Origin: Alphaproteobacteria bacterium
GTDB lineage: Bacteria > Pseudomonadota > Alphaproteobacteria > UBA8366 > Aestuariispiraceae
DNA length: 64,000 nt
Direction of reading: 5' to 3'
NCBI GenBank assembly: GCA_024743195.1
Contig: JANSXE010000004.1
Coordinates: 62,001-126,000 of the forward strand
Under the pieces are notes generated by a model. The model was given only the letters and a program-made list of their open reading frames with translations, was not told the DNA's origin and made no database searches. Shown here piece by piece: positions 21,590-29,822 of the stretch (within the stretch, counting starts at the first letter, position 1; the number at the start of each line of letters is the position of its first letter). Both the position numbers and the translations under genes were made by a program.

Positions 21590-23141
21590 GCCGGATCAGG
21601 CTGCGCCCGGTCATTGCGGCCGGCTTGGGCAGCCCGATGACGTCGAGCAGGGTCGGCGCCAGATCGGCGAGCCGTCCGTCAGACAGGGCGACCGTCAGCG
21701 TCTCCGGCCCGCAATAGACCACCGGCACGCGGTTCATCGTATGCGCCGTGTGGGCCTGCCCGCTCTCCGGGTCGGCCATCATGTCCGCATTGCCGTGGTC
21801 GGCGGTGATCAGAAGCGCGCCGCCCGCCGCCTGCACCGCCGCTTCCAGACGCCCGACGCAGCGGTCCACCGTCTCGATCGCCTGGACGGCGGCGTCGAAG
21901 TTCCCGGTGTGGCCGACCATGTCGGGATTGGCGTAGTTCACGACGATCAGATCGAAGCGTCCGCTCTCGATCGCAGCCACCAGCTCGTCGGTGACCGCCT
22001 CGGCCGACATCTCGGGCTTCAGGTCATAGGTGGCGACGTCGGGCGAGGGGATCAGGATGCGCTCCTCGCCCTCGAACGGCTCTTCCCGCCCGCCGTTGAA
22101 GAAGAAGGTGACGTGGGCGTATTTCTCGGTCTCGGCGATGCGCAGTTGCTTCATGCCGGCGGCGGCGATCACCTCGCCCAGCGTGTCGGCCGGCGTCTCC
22201 GGCGGGAACAGGGTCTCCAGCAGCGGGTTCAACTCCGCCGAATACTCCACCATCCCCAGCGCCGCGGAGAAGGCGACCGGGCGGCTGCGGCGGAAGCCGT
22301 CGAAGCCGGGGTCGAGCAGCGCGGTCAGGATCTCCCGCGCCCGGTCGGCGCGGAAGTTGGCCATCAGGACGCCGTCGCCGTCGCGCGCGCCCTGATAACC
22401 GTCGACGATCGTCGGGGTCGCGAACTCGTCCGTCTCGCCCGCCGCATAGGACTGATCGAGCGCGGCGAGGGCGGTTTCGGCGCCGCGCCGGCCCGCGCCG
22501 TCGACGATCGCGGCGTAGGCCTTTTCCACGCGATCCCAGCGCGTGTCCCGGTCCATCGCGAAGTAGCGCCCGCTGAGCGTCGCGATCCGGGCGCGCGGCG
22601 CCGCGGCGGCGAAACTCTTCAAATAGGCCTCGGCGCTCTTGGGCGGGGTGTCGCGGCCGTCCAGGATGGCGTGCACCGCGACCGCAACGCCGAGGTCGAT
22701 CAGCGCTTCCGCCAGCGCCGCCATATGATCCTGATGCGCGTGCACGCCGCCGGGCGACAGCAGGCCCAGGATATGGGCCGTCCCGCCCTTCGCCTTCACC
22801 GTTTCGGCGAAATCCAACAGCGCCGGATTGCGGATAAGCTCGCCCGTCTCGACAGCCCGGTCGATGCGCGGCAGGTCCTGCAGCAGGACGCGGCCGGCCC
22901 CGATGTTCATGTGGCCGACCTCCGAATTGCCCATCTGGCCGGCGGGCAGGCCGACATGCTGCTCGCTCGCGTCCAGCTCCGCATGCGGGCCGGCGCGCAT
23001 CAGACGGTCCATGACCGGCGTGTCGGCGGCCGCGATGGCGTTGTTCTCCACCTCCTTGCGCGCGCCATAGCCGTCGAGGATGCACAGCACCGTCGGCCGC
23101 GGACGGTTCGCGGGGGCGGCGGAGGAGGGGGGCGCACTCAT
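21564..23141 (-). CDS. gpmI: 2,3-bisphosphoglycerate-independent phosphoglycerate mutase
   Basis: A 525-residue two-domain mutase that converts 3-phosphoglycerate to 2-phosphoglycerate with two metal ions. Visible are the metal-binding VLCILDGYG near the start, the phosphoserine nucleophile in GNSEVGHMNIGAGR (about residue 73), HAILDGRDTPPKSA, RYFAMDRDTRWDR, and the second metal site ADHGNADMM. I chose the ATG at 23141; an in-frame ATG 24 bp upstream is possible. It heads the minus-strand envelope cluster. Confidence 0.95.
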   Translation of the reverse strand: MSAPPSSAAPANRPRPTVLCILDGYGARKEVENNAIAAADTPVMDRLMRAGPHAELDASEQHVGLPAGQMGNSEVGHMNIGAGRVLLQDLPRIDRAVETGELIRNPALLDFAETVKAKGGTAHILGLLSPGGVHAHQDHMAALAEALIDLGVAVAVHAILDGRDTPPKSAEAYLKSFAAAAPRARIATLSGRYFAMDRDTRWDRVEKAYAAIVDGAGRRGAETALAALDQSYAAGETDEFATPTIVDGYQGARDGDGVLMANFRADRAREILTALLDPGFDGFRRSRPVAFSAALGMVEYSAELNPLLETLFPPETPADTLGEVIAAAGMKQLRIAETEKYAHVTFFFNGGREEPFEGEERILIPSPDVATYDLKPEMSAEAVTDELVAAIESGRFDLIVVNYANPDMVGHTGNFDAAVQAIETVDRCVGRLEAAVQAAGGALLITADHGNADMMADPESGQAHTAHTMNRVPVVYCGPETLTVALSDGRLADLAPTLLDVIGLPKPAAMTGRSLIRHAERSAAE

Positions 23142-23189
23142 CGGTTCGACGCTCTTTCCAGGCATTTTGGCTTCGGGACTCACACGATC

Positions 23190-23207
23190 GACGCCCCAAG
23201 GGGCGTC
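23190..23207. repeat. inverted repeat upstream of gpmI
   Basis: GACGCCCCAAGGGGCGTC has 8-bp perfect arms around AA. It lies about 50 bp before the gpmI ATG, in the gap shared with the plus-strand hypothetical gene. It may be a leader hairpin or an operator; nothing ties it to a known regulator. Confidence 0.4.
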
Positions 23208-23408
23208 TTCGCACCGCGTCGCCTTCGCGCGGTTGATCGCCATGTGGGTTGGCGTATCATGATTCCAAGAACCCGGCCGCGGCTGCGAGGGGGGTTTTAC
23301 AGGATGGCGGCTTTCAAGAAAAGGCGTCCGTCCGGCGCAGCGGGACGCTTCGGGGGCCGGCCCGACCGGATTTCGGCGGGCCGCGAGTGAGGGGAGCGAA
23401 AGCGACCG

Positions 23409-23915
23409 GTGGCCAAGGACAAGACGAACGGGGCGACCGACCCAGCCCTGCGCGCGCCCGCATTGGCGCTGCGGGCCTTCGAGCGCGAGGTCGAGCGGGC
23501 GCTGGACAAGGCGGGCGCCGCGCTCGCCCGGCAGGACGTCGCCCATCTGGCCGGCGTTCAGGCTTACCAGATCCTGCTCTTCCTGATGGAGTTTTCGGAC
23601 GCGGATCTCTCGGCCAAGCACTACAAGGCGCTGCTGGCCCGGTACGGCGTCGACACGCCGGCCAATCTCAAGATCTACCCGATGCTCAGCCAGACGGTGC
23701 TGTTCGAGCTGTTTCAGAATCTCGGCGTCAGCCGGGAGTCGATCCGCCGCCTCCTGATCCTCTTGGCGGAGCACGGGCTGATCGACCGGGTCTCGAAGGG
23801 CCCGCCCTTTCCGGACCAGCTCTCGCTCTCGAAGGAGGGCCGCAAGCTGATGGGGCGCGTCGGCAAGCGCCTCGCCAAGGACATGGCGAAGGGCAAGCCT
23901 TTCGGCTACCTGTGA
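23409..23915 (+). CDS. hypothetical protein, helical, possible winged-helix end
   Basis: A 168-residue soluble, mostly helical protein that I do not recognise. It starts at GTG 23409 behind GAGGGGAGCG. The central part reads AYQILLFLMEFSDADLSAKHYKALLARYGV and TVLFELFQNLGVSRESIRRLLILLAEHGLIDRVSKGPPFPDQLSLSKEGRKLMGRV; the latter looks like a winged-helix (helix, recognition helix, wing, 'LS.EG..L') as in MarR-like proteins, so a DNA-binding role is possible. No membrane segment, signal peptide or cysteine is seen. Confidence 0.65.
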   Translation: MAKDKTNGATDPALRAPALALRAFEREVERALDKAGAALARQDVAHLAGVQAYQILLFLMEFSDADLSAKHYKALLARYGVDTPANLKIYPMLSQTVLFELFQNLGVSRESIRRLLILLAEHGLIDRVSKGPPFPDQLSLSKEGRKLMGRVGKRLAKDMAKGKPFGYL

Positions 23916-23928
23916 GCCGTCACCGTCG

Positions 23929-25074
23929 TCACAACAACATCATCTGATCGCCCGGACGCGGCGGCCGGCGGAAACGGGCGGAGTCGAGCTCGGGCCGCCG
24001 ACGGTCGAGGCCCAGCCGCTTGCGCGCCAGAGTAAAGCGCTGGCGGATCGTCTCGGCGTAGGCGCCGCGTCCGGTCATGCGCTCCCCCCAGCGGCTCTGA
24101 TAGAGCTTGCCGCCGCGCATGGCGCGGACATGGTTGAGCACGCGCGCCTTCCGATCCGGCGCGTGCGCGTCGAGCCATTCCTCGAACAGGTCGGCGATCT
24201 CCAGCGGAAGCCGCAGCATCACGTAGCCGGCGCCGGTCGCGCCGGCCTCGGCTGCGGCCTCAAGCACCGCCTCGATCTCGTGGCAGGTCAGGCCGGGGAC
24301 GATCGGCGCCATCAGCACGCCGGTCGGCACGCCCGCGTCGCTCAGGCCGCGCACCGCCTCCAGTCGCCGCGCCGGGGTCGAGGCCCGCGGCTCCATCGCG
24401 TTGGCGAGCCGCCGGTCGCGCGTCGTCACAGACAGCGTCGCATGCGCGAGGTTCTTGGCCGCCATCTCAGAGAGGATGTCGAGATCGCGCAGGATCAGCG
24501 CCGACTTGGTGACGATGGTGACCGGATGCTCGTAGGCGGCCAGCACCTCCAGGATGCGGCGCATGGCCAGCGTCTCCCGCTCCACCGGCTGATAGGGGTC
24601 GGTGTTGGTCCCGATCGCGATCGGGGCGGGCTTGTAGCCGGGCTTGGAGAGTTCCTTCTCCAACAGCGCCGGCGCGTCCGGCTTCCAGAACAGCTTGCTC
24701 TCGAAATCGAGGCCAGGGGAGAGGCCGTAATAGGCGTGGGTCGGCCGCGCGAAACAGTAGACGCAGCCGTGCTCGCACCCCCGATAGGGGTTGATCGAGC
24801 GGTCGAAGGGCACGTCCGGGCTCGCGTTGCGGGCGATCACCGTGCGCGCGCTGTCGACCCCCAGCGTGGTCTTCAGCTTCGGCGGCGGGAAGTCCGGGTC
24901 GGCCGCCGCGTCGCCGACCCCGTCCGCCGAGCCCCAGCCGTCGTCGACGGCCTCGCGCGCCTCCCGCTCGAACCGCCCGTCGCGGTTCGAGACCGCGCCG
25001 CGCCCCTTCACGGGCCGGTCGGGCAAGCGGTCCGGCGCGTGGGGCGCATAGCCGTCGTCGAGGGTCTCCTGCAT
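23929..25074 (-). CDS. radical SAM protein, PA0069/Rv2578c (SplB-related) family
   Basis: A 381-residue radical SAM protein. The cluster motif CEHGCVYC (C-x4-... pattern CxHxCxYC) binds the [4Fe-4S] that cleaves SAM. The order of motifs (VKGRGAVSNRDGRFE, INPYRGCEHGCVYCFARPTH, IAIGTNTDPYQPVER, TVTKSA-like VTIVTKSALILRD, APIVPGLTCHEIEAVLEAA) defines the PA0069/Rv2578c family, distantly related to spore photoproduct lyase. The ATG at 25074 begins MQETLDDGYAPHAPDRL, the family start. Two LexA-type boxes lie 14 and 36 bp upstream, which suggests induction by DNA damage. Its reaction is not known. Confidence 0.9.
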   Translation of the reverse strand: MQETLDDGYAPHAPDRLPDRPVKGRGAVSNRDGRFEREAREAVDDGWGSADGVGDAAADPDFPPPKLKTTLGVDSARTVIARNASPDVPFDRSINPYRGCEHGCVYCFARPTHAYYGLSPGLDFESKLFWKPDAPALLEKELSKPGYKPAPIAIGTNTDPYQPVERETLAMRRILEVLAAYEHPVTIVTKSALILRDLDILSEMAAKNLAHATLSVTTRDRRLANAMEPRASTPARRLEAVRGLSDAGVPTGVLMAPIVPGLTCHEIEAVLEAAAEAGATGAGYVMLRLPLEIADLFEEWLDAHAPDRKARVLNHVRAMRGGKLYQSRWGERMTGRGAYAETIRQRFTLARKRLGLDRRRPELDSARFRRPPRPGDQMMLL

Positions 25075-25087
25075 GACGAGACAATAG

Positions 25088-25102
25088 GAACGTTCTGAGA
25101 AC
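25088..25102 (-). promoter_or_regulatory. LexA (SOS) box 1, GTTC-N7-GTTC on the minus strand
   Basis: The plus strand reads GAACGTTCTGAGAAC, which is GAAC-N7-GAAC, the alphaproteobacterial LexA operator read on the other strand. It sits 13 bp before the radical SAM start codon, where bound LexA would block transcription or initiation. Confidence 0.7.
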
Positions 25103-25109
25103 CCGTAAA

Positions 25110-25124
25110 GTTCTTTTTTCGTTC
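25110..25124 (+). promoter_or_regulatory. LexA (SOS) box 2, GTTC-N7-GTTC on the plus strand
   Basis: GTTCTTTTTTCGTTC is a very good match to the alphaproteobacterial GTTC-N7-GTTC operator, including the T-rich spacer. It is 7 bp from box 1 and in the opposite orientation. Confidence 0.75.
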
Positions 25125-25200
25125 TGATTCCCGCCGTGATGAGCCTTGGAGAGCCTTCACGGGAAAGCGGTGCGCCCAAGCGACCAAAAGACGGCGATCA

Positions 25201-25219
25201 TTCAATGCTGTGCATTGAA
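25201..25219. promoter_or_regulatory. dyad upstream of the K+ channel gene
   Basis: TTCAATGCTGTGCATTGAA has perfect 8-bp arms around TGT. Just after it, GGTGCAC occurs twice (25221-25227 and 25239-25245), 18 bp apart start to start. Both lie in the 224-bp gap between the radical SAM and channel genes. They look like operators, but the regulator is unknown. Confidence 0.45.
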
Positions 25220-25298
25220 GGGTGCACAAAACTCGTCTGGTGCACTCTACGCGCGCATCGGGTAGATCTGGGGAGACTGCCGACGCTGGAGCCTGAGC

Positions 25299-25799
25299 AT
25301 GTCGCTTGCACGAGCCTTTCACGAACCTCTGACGGTCGTTGCGCCCCTTCTGCATATCGGGTTCGCGGTCTTGGCTCTGGCCGACTCCGGTACGCTTTTC
25401 AACAGCGACCCTGTCGCCAGCTACAGCTTCGCGGCTCTTTCGCTGACGCTCTTGTTCGGCGGAACGGTTCTGCAGTTCTACCGCAGACCGGATGGGCCCT
25501 TGATCGCGCTGACGCTCGGCCTGCATGTCCCCAGCTACATCCTGGCCCATGCCGGGGTCTATCGGGGATTCGGCCTTCTGTCAGGCGGAGAGGCGGTCTA
25601 TCCCGAGACTGCGACTGCGGTGTACTTCTCGATCGTGACGATCACGACGCTGGGTTACGGCGATTTCTCTCCGCGCCCCGAGCTCCAGTTTCTCGCGGCA
25701 GTCCAGGCGATCACCGGTTTGCTGGTTTTCGGCGTCTTCGTCGGATTGGTCGTTCACCAACTAGGCAAGTCTTCTGACGTGGTGCGCCCTCAAAGGTAA
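25299..25799 (+). CDS. two-pore-helix type potassium channel family protein
   Basis: A 166-residue membrane protein with about four hydrophobic helices (LTVVAPLLHIGFAVLAL, FAALSLTLLFGGTVL, LIALTLGLHVPSYIL, LLVFGVFVGLVV). Between the last two lies the pore loop AVYFSIVTITTLGYGDFSP with the K+ selectivity filter TLGYGD. There is no RCK or cyclic-nucleotide domain, so it is a minimal Ion_trans_2 channel. The ATG at 25299 follows a CCTGAG context without a strong ribosome-binding site. Its 3' end overlaps the convergent 52-residue ORF by 10 bp. Confidence 0.87.
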   Translation: MSLARAFHEPLTVVAPLLHIGFAVLALADSGTLFNSDPVASYSFAALSLTLLFGGTVLQFYRRPDGPLIALTLGLHVPSYILAHAGVYRGFGLLSGGEAVYPETATAVYFSIVTITTLGYGDFSPRPELQFLAAVQAITGLLVFGVFVGLVVHQLGKSSDVVRPQR

Positions 25800-25948
25800 G
25801 CCCGCAAAATCATTGCAATGCCGAGCGCGACCGCGACGCCCACCGACCCGACCGCCACCCGGCTGACCACCGGATGCGCGCGGTAGACGTCTCCGACCGC
25901 CCAACTGACCGTATCGTCCGCGAACTTAAGAAACCGCATTGCATTCAT
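25790..25948 (-). CDS. putative 52-residue single-span membrane protein
   Basis: An intact reading frame of 52 codons (begins MNAMRFLKFADD, ends IAMILRAYL). The N-terminal half is polar with VGDVYRAHPVV and the C-terminal half is hydrophobic (VAVGSVGVAVALGIAMIL), which suits one membrane helix. A second ATG at 25939 is possible. The ribosome-binding site is weak. It fills an otherwise empty stretch and lies upstream of nothing but moaB's 3' end, so it would be a lone gene. Evidence is composition and frame only; no family is recognised. Confidence 0.45.
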   Translation of the reverse strand: MNAMRFLKFADDTVSWAVGDVYRAHPVVSRVAVGSVGVAVALGIAMILRAYL

Positions 25949-26038
25949 CCCAACGGCGTTCAGGCGATGAATATGAGACTTTCCGGCGTGGTTGGCAACG
26001 AACCGAGCGCTTCCCCGACGGCCGGCGATCGACCTTCC

Positions 26039-26566
26039 TCACCGCTCCTTCAGGCGCGGCATCAGTTCGACGAAGTTGCAGGGGCGGTGCCGGAAGTCGA
26101 GCTGGTGGCGCAGGATCTCGTCCCAACCGTCCTTGCAGGCGCCGGTGGAGCCGGGCAGCGCGAAGAGATAAGTGCCGTTCGCCAGCACCGCCATGGCGCG
26201 GCTCTGGATCGTGGAGGTGCCGATCTTCGCCGCCGAGATCCAGCGGAAATACTCGCCGAAGCCCGGGATTTCCTTCTCCGCGACGCGGCCGAAGGCCTCC
26301 GGCGTCACGTCCCGGCCGGTCAGGCCGGTGCCGCCGGTGGTGACGACGCAATCCACAGCGGGGTCCGCGATCCAGGCGCGCAGCTTGGCTTCGATCGCGT
26401 CCGCGTCGTCCTTCACGATGGCCCTGTCGGCGAGATGGTGGCCGTCCGCCTGCAGGCGCTGGACCAGCGTCTCGCCGGAGCGGTCGCTCGCCAGGTCGCG
26501 GGTGTCGGAGACGGTCAGCACCGCGATGTTGACCGGCTTGAAGGGCAGCTGTTCGTCGATCGCCAT
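26039..26566 (-). CDS. moaB: molybdenum cofactor biosynthesis protein B
   Basis: A 175-residue MoaB/MogA-fold protein that adenylates molybdopterin, the step before molybdenum insertion. Typical are [20 protein letters not shown] at the start, [18 protein letters not shown], and [35 protein letters not shown] chose the ATG at 26566 because the fold begins right after it. It is on the same strand as, and 47 bp downstream of, the lytic transglycosylase gene. No other moa gene is near. Confidence 0.93.
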   Translation of the reverse strand: MAIDEQLPFKPVNIAVLTVSDTRDLASDRSGETLVQRLQADGHHLADRAIVKDDADAIEAKLRAWIADPAVDCVVTTGGTGLTGRDVTPEAFGRVAEKEIPGFGEYFRWISAAKIGTSTIQSRAMAVLANGTYLFALPGSTGACKDGWDEILRHQLDFRHRPCNFVELMPRLKER

Positions 26567-26613
26567 GGGCGGGCTCCCGCTGGAACGGTGGGGGCGCGGG
26601 AGAGGCGGCGCGG

Positions 26614-28521
26614 TTACTCGGCCGAGGCGATCGGCTGCACCGCGATCTCCGGCGCGTCGAGACCGATATAGATGGGCCAGGCCCCCGCGATCAAGGCGTC
26701 CAGCGTCGGCGTCGCCTGCCCCATCCGCAGCCGGTAGACCCAGAGATTGGCCATCACCTGCTCCACATAGTCGCGCGTCTCGCGCGAGGGCAGGCTTTCG
26801 ATGAAGAGCAGCGGATCGCCGGTGTAGTCGACCTTGTTGCGCCACTTGTTCAGATTGCCCGGCCCGCCGTTATAGGCGGCGGCGGCGTAGAACAGGTTGC
26901 CGGCGATGTCCGGCTGCGCCAGCAGCATTTCGATATAGCGCTGGCCGAGCGACAGATTGAGCGCCGGTTCGAACAGCTCCGCCCGCTTGGCGCCGCGGTA
27001 GCGCTCGCCCGCGATCCAGCCGGCGGTGGCGGGCATCAGCTGCATCAGGCCGCGCGCGCCGGCGTGGCTCTTGGCGCGGGCGCGGAAGCGGCTCTCCTGC
27101 CGCACGAAGGCGTAGACCAGCGCGCGGTCGATCGTGAAGCCGTCCGCGGGCGTCCAGCCCGGCAGGGGATAGAGCGCCGCATCCAGCCACGCGCCCTCGC
27201 GCGCCGCGATGTCGCGCCCGATCCGGTAGGCAAGGTCGGCGAGGCCCGCGGCGTCGGCGAAGGCCAGCAGCGTGTCGGCCATCGACGGCGGCAGGGCGTC
27301 GACGAAGCGGCGCAGTTCGGTGTCGGCGCGCTCGGTCTCGCCCGCCTCGATCAGCGCGATCGCGCGCCGCGCGGCGGGGATGCGCATCAACAGCGTGACG
27401 TCGGAGGGGCGCAACGCGGGCAGCGAGAAGTCGAGCGCCGGATTGAGCCCCAGCGAACGCGCCGCCAGCAGCCCGTAGAAGCTGCGCGGGGCCGTTTCCG
27501 CCGCCTGCTTGAGCGCGGGGTTCACGCGCTCCGGCAGGCCGCCCACCAACGCCGCGCGCGCCGCCCAGTAGCCGCCGGCCGCGCGCCGCCAGGCGCTCGC
27601 CGTCGCGCTTTCCGAGAGGGCGGCGAAATGCCCGTGCGCGCTCTCGAAGGCGCCGGCGCGCCACGCCGCCAGCCCGCCCCACCAATGGGCGCGCGCCGCC
27701 TTCGACCCGGCGAGCTCGTGGGCGCGCGCCGCGACCGCCATCGCCTCCGCGTCCTTGTGGTAGCGGAAATAGCCGCGGGCGATGACCCCCAGGCTCTGTG
27801 CGAAGGCGTGCGGCGTGAAGAGTTTGCGATGCGCCCGCCTATCCAGATACTCGAGCGACTTGGTGACCGCGCCGCGCTGCACCCAGCGCACGATCTGGCG
27901 CTGAACCTTGCGGATCTCCCGGCGCTCCCAGCGGCTCTTGCCGGCGTAGGCGTCCGAGCCCTTGTCCGTGCGGGCGCGCGACGGTTCGCCGTCGTCGCGC
28001 TCCGCCCGTTCGATCCCCGGCAGCGCGACCGAGCGCGGCTCCGCCGGCCATTTGTAATTCGCCGGCCGGCGCTTGAGCGCGAGCTTGTAGATCCGCTGCG
28101 CGCCGGGATGATCCGCATAGTCGGCCATCCAGCCCTTGAGCTCCAGATAGCTTGAGCGCCAGGCCGTCGGGTGCATGTAGCGCTGGAACAGCACGTGGCC
28201 CAGCAGCAGGTCGTCCTGCAGCGCCTCGATCTCGCGGTCCGCGGCCTCCATGCGCCCGTCGCGCTGCAATGCGAAGATGCGGGCGTAGCGTGCGGCGTCG
28301 GCGTCGCTCAGGACCCGCGGCAGGGCGGCGTGGTCGGCGCTCGGCGCCTCGATCTCCCGACGGATGTCGAGGGCCGCGCTCTCGGTCGCGCCGACGGCGG
28401 GCGCTGCGTCCGCCGCCTCCGCCGGCGCCGCCGCGCCGAGGCCGAGCCCCAGCGCGAGGCCAACGCCGAGGGCCAATATCGCGCCCGCCCATCCGGCGCG
28501 GCCGCGCGGCGCGCGCCGCAT
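26614..28521 (-). CDS. slt: soluble lytic murein transglycosylase
   Basis: A 635-residue periplasmic enzyme that cleaves the glycan strand of peptidoglycan with formation of 1,6-anhydro-muropeptides. A signal peptide ([25 protein letters not shown]) is followed by a long helical superhelix of the Slt70 U-domain and the C-terminal SLT domain with the catalytic glutamate in [25 protein letters not shown]-like region, then LMQLMPATA and [11 protein letters not shown] chose the ATG at 28521 ([13 protein letters not shown]) because it places a good signal peptide at the N terminus; ATGs farther upstream give an implausible extension. Confidence 0.92.
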   Translation of the reverse strand: MRRAPRGRAGWAGAILALGVGLALGLGLGAAAPAEAADAAPAVGATESAALDIRREIEAPSADHAALPRVLSDADAARYARIFALQRDGRMEAADREIEALQDDLLLGHVLFQRYMHPTAWRSSYLELKGWMADYADHPGAQRIYKLALKRRPANYKWPAEPRSVALPGIERAERDDGEPSRARTDKGSDAYAGKSRWERREIRKVQRQIVRWVQRGAVTKSLEYLDRRAHRKLFTPHAFAQSLGVIARGYFRYHKDAEAMAVAARAHELAGSKAARAHWWGGLAAWRAGAFESAHGHFAALSESATASAWRRAAGGYWAARAALVGGLPERVNPALKQAAETAPRSFYGLLAARSLGLNPALDFSLPALRPSDVTLLMRIPAARRAIALIEAGETERADTELRRFVDALPPSMADTLLAFADAAGLADLAYRIGRDIAAREGAWLDAALYPLPGWTPADGFTIDRALVYAFVRQESRFRARAKSHAGARGLMQLMPATAGWIAGERYRGAKRAELFEPALNLSLGQRYIEMLLAQPDIAGNLFYAAAAYNGGPGNLNKWRNKVDYTGDPLLFIESLPSRETRDYVEQVMANLWVYRLRMGQATPTLDALIAGAWPIYIGLDAPEIAVQPIASAE

Positions 28522-28758
28522 CGCATGTCCGTGACTGGCTGACACCCCCGACGGACCTCCCATCCGCGAAACGCATCGCCGCGCGGACCCTCTCATAAGG
28601 TCCGACGGCGACCGATATCCCGCATCAGAGATAAGGGAAGTTTCGAGACCCGGCAACCGGCTTGCCGTTAAGTCCTTGATTTGTCTGAAGCGCACTATCG
28701 AATTTCTGGCGAATTCGCGCCGAATCCGTCTGGTCGCGGCGACTCGGGCGCGCGTGGC

Positions 28759-29676
28759 TCAGCCGATTCCGAGCTCCTGCATCCTGCGTTGCAGGGCCAA
28801 AAGGTCGCGCCAGGCGAAGCGCTTCATCGCGGCGTTGCGCAGCAGATAGGCCGGGTGGAAGGTCGGCAAGGCCGGAATCGCGCCGAGGGCGCCGCCGGCC
28901 TCGTACTCGAACCACTTGCCGCGCAGGCGGGTGATGCCCTGCTCCGTCCCCAGCAGCGACTTGGCCGACTTGCCGCCGACCAGCAGCAGAACCTTGGGCG
29001 CCACCAGTTCGATATGGCGCTGGATGAAGGGGCGGCAGGCGGCGACCTCCGCCTCGGTCGGCGTGCGGTTGCCGGGCGGGCGCCAGTACAGCACGTTGGT
29101 GATGTAGAAGCGCGTCCGGTCGAGCCCGATGAACCCCGTCATCCGGTCCAGCAACTGCCCGGAGACGCCGACGAAGGGCTTGCCCTGCCGGTCCTCGTCT
29201 GCGCCCGGCGCCTCGCCGATCAGCATCACGTCGGCTTGCGGGTTCCCGTCGCCGAAGACGAGGTTGGTCGCGCTGTGCTTCAGCGGGCAGCCCTCGAACG
29301 CCTCCAGGGCCGCGCGCAGCGCCTGCAGGTCCTGCGCCTGCGCCGCGGCGGCGGCCCCTTCCGCCGCCGCTTCGGCCGCGCCCAGCGGCGCGTCCGTCGC
29401 CGGCGCCGGGCGTGGGGCGCGCGCGGTGGGCGCGCGCGTCGGCGGCGAGGTCGGCGGCGAGTTCGGCTGCGAGGTCGGCTGCGAGGTCGGCTGCGATCGC
29501 TGTGTCGGCGCCTGTCGCGCGGCCTTGGCCTCGGCGCTCTCGCGATAGCGGTCGAGCGGCGCGTCGGCGATCGCTTCGTCCGCGCCCATCGCAACCTGCC
29601 AGGCGAGCGCCGCCAGGAGCGCCTCGCGCGCGTCCGGTGCGTCGCTTTCCCGCAGCTTCTGGTCGTCGCCGGTCAT
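28759..29676 (-). CDS. uracil-DNA glycosylase, family 4/5 type
   Basis: A 305-residue uracil-DNA glycosylase that removes uracil from DNA. Residues about 105-300 form the catalytic domain with [20 protein letters not shown] (active-site GEAPG), [30 protein letters not shown] and the late [10 protein letters not shown]. The family-4 Fe-S cysteines appear reduced to the one in [16 protein letters not shown] plus CRPFI. The N-terminal 100 residues are low complexity with QPTS repeats. It is divergent from the ETF-QO gene, as often seen in this lineage. Confidence 0.9.
   Translation of the reverse strand: MTGDDQKLRESDAPDAREALLAALAWQVAMGADEAIADAPLDRYRESAEAKAARQAPTQRSQPTSQPTSQPNSPPTSPPTRAPTARAPRPAPATDAPLGAAEAAAEGAAAAAQAQDLQALRAALEAFEGCPLKHSATNLVFGDGNPQADVMLIGEAPGADEDRQGKPFVGVSGQLLDRMTGFIGLDRTRFYITNVLYWRPPGNRTPTEAEVAACRPFIQRHIELVAPKVLLLVGGKSAKSLLGTEQGITRLRGKWFEYEAGGALGAIPALPTFHPAYLLRNAAMKRFAWRDLLALQRRMQELGIG
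29441..29500. repeat. five 12-bp tandem repeats within the udg gene
   Basis: Units such as ggcggcgaggtc and ggctgcgaggtc follow each other five times. On the coding strand they make a QPTS-type linker between the N-terminal extension and the catalytic domain. Unit number may vary between strains. Confidence 0.75.
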
Positions 29677-29822
29677 TGCCTGCGCCGCAATCCCTTCTAA
29701 GCTCTCGCCCGGAGGTCGGCGAGCGTGCGGGCGAGCCTAGCACGCGCCGGCTTGGAACCGCACGGCTGATCGTCTAGAACGTCCGCGGTTGGATCGACAA
29801 GGCTTGAGGGACGGAAGAGACC

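Noticed and set aside
23304-23390. A 28-codon basic ORF ending just before the hypothetical gene at 23409
   Set aside because: Could be a leader peptide, but it has no run of a regulatory amino acid and no attenuator hairpin pair; composition is like background.
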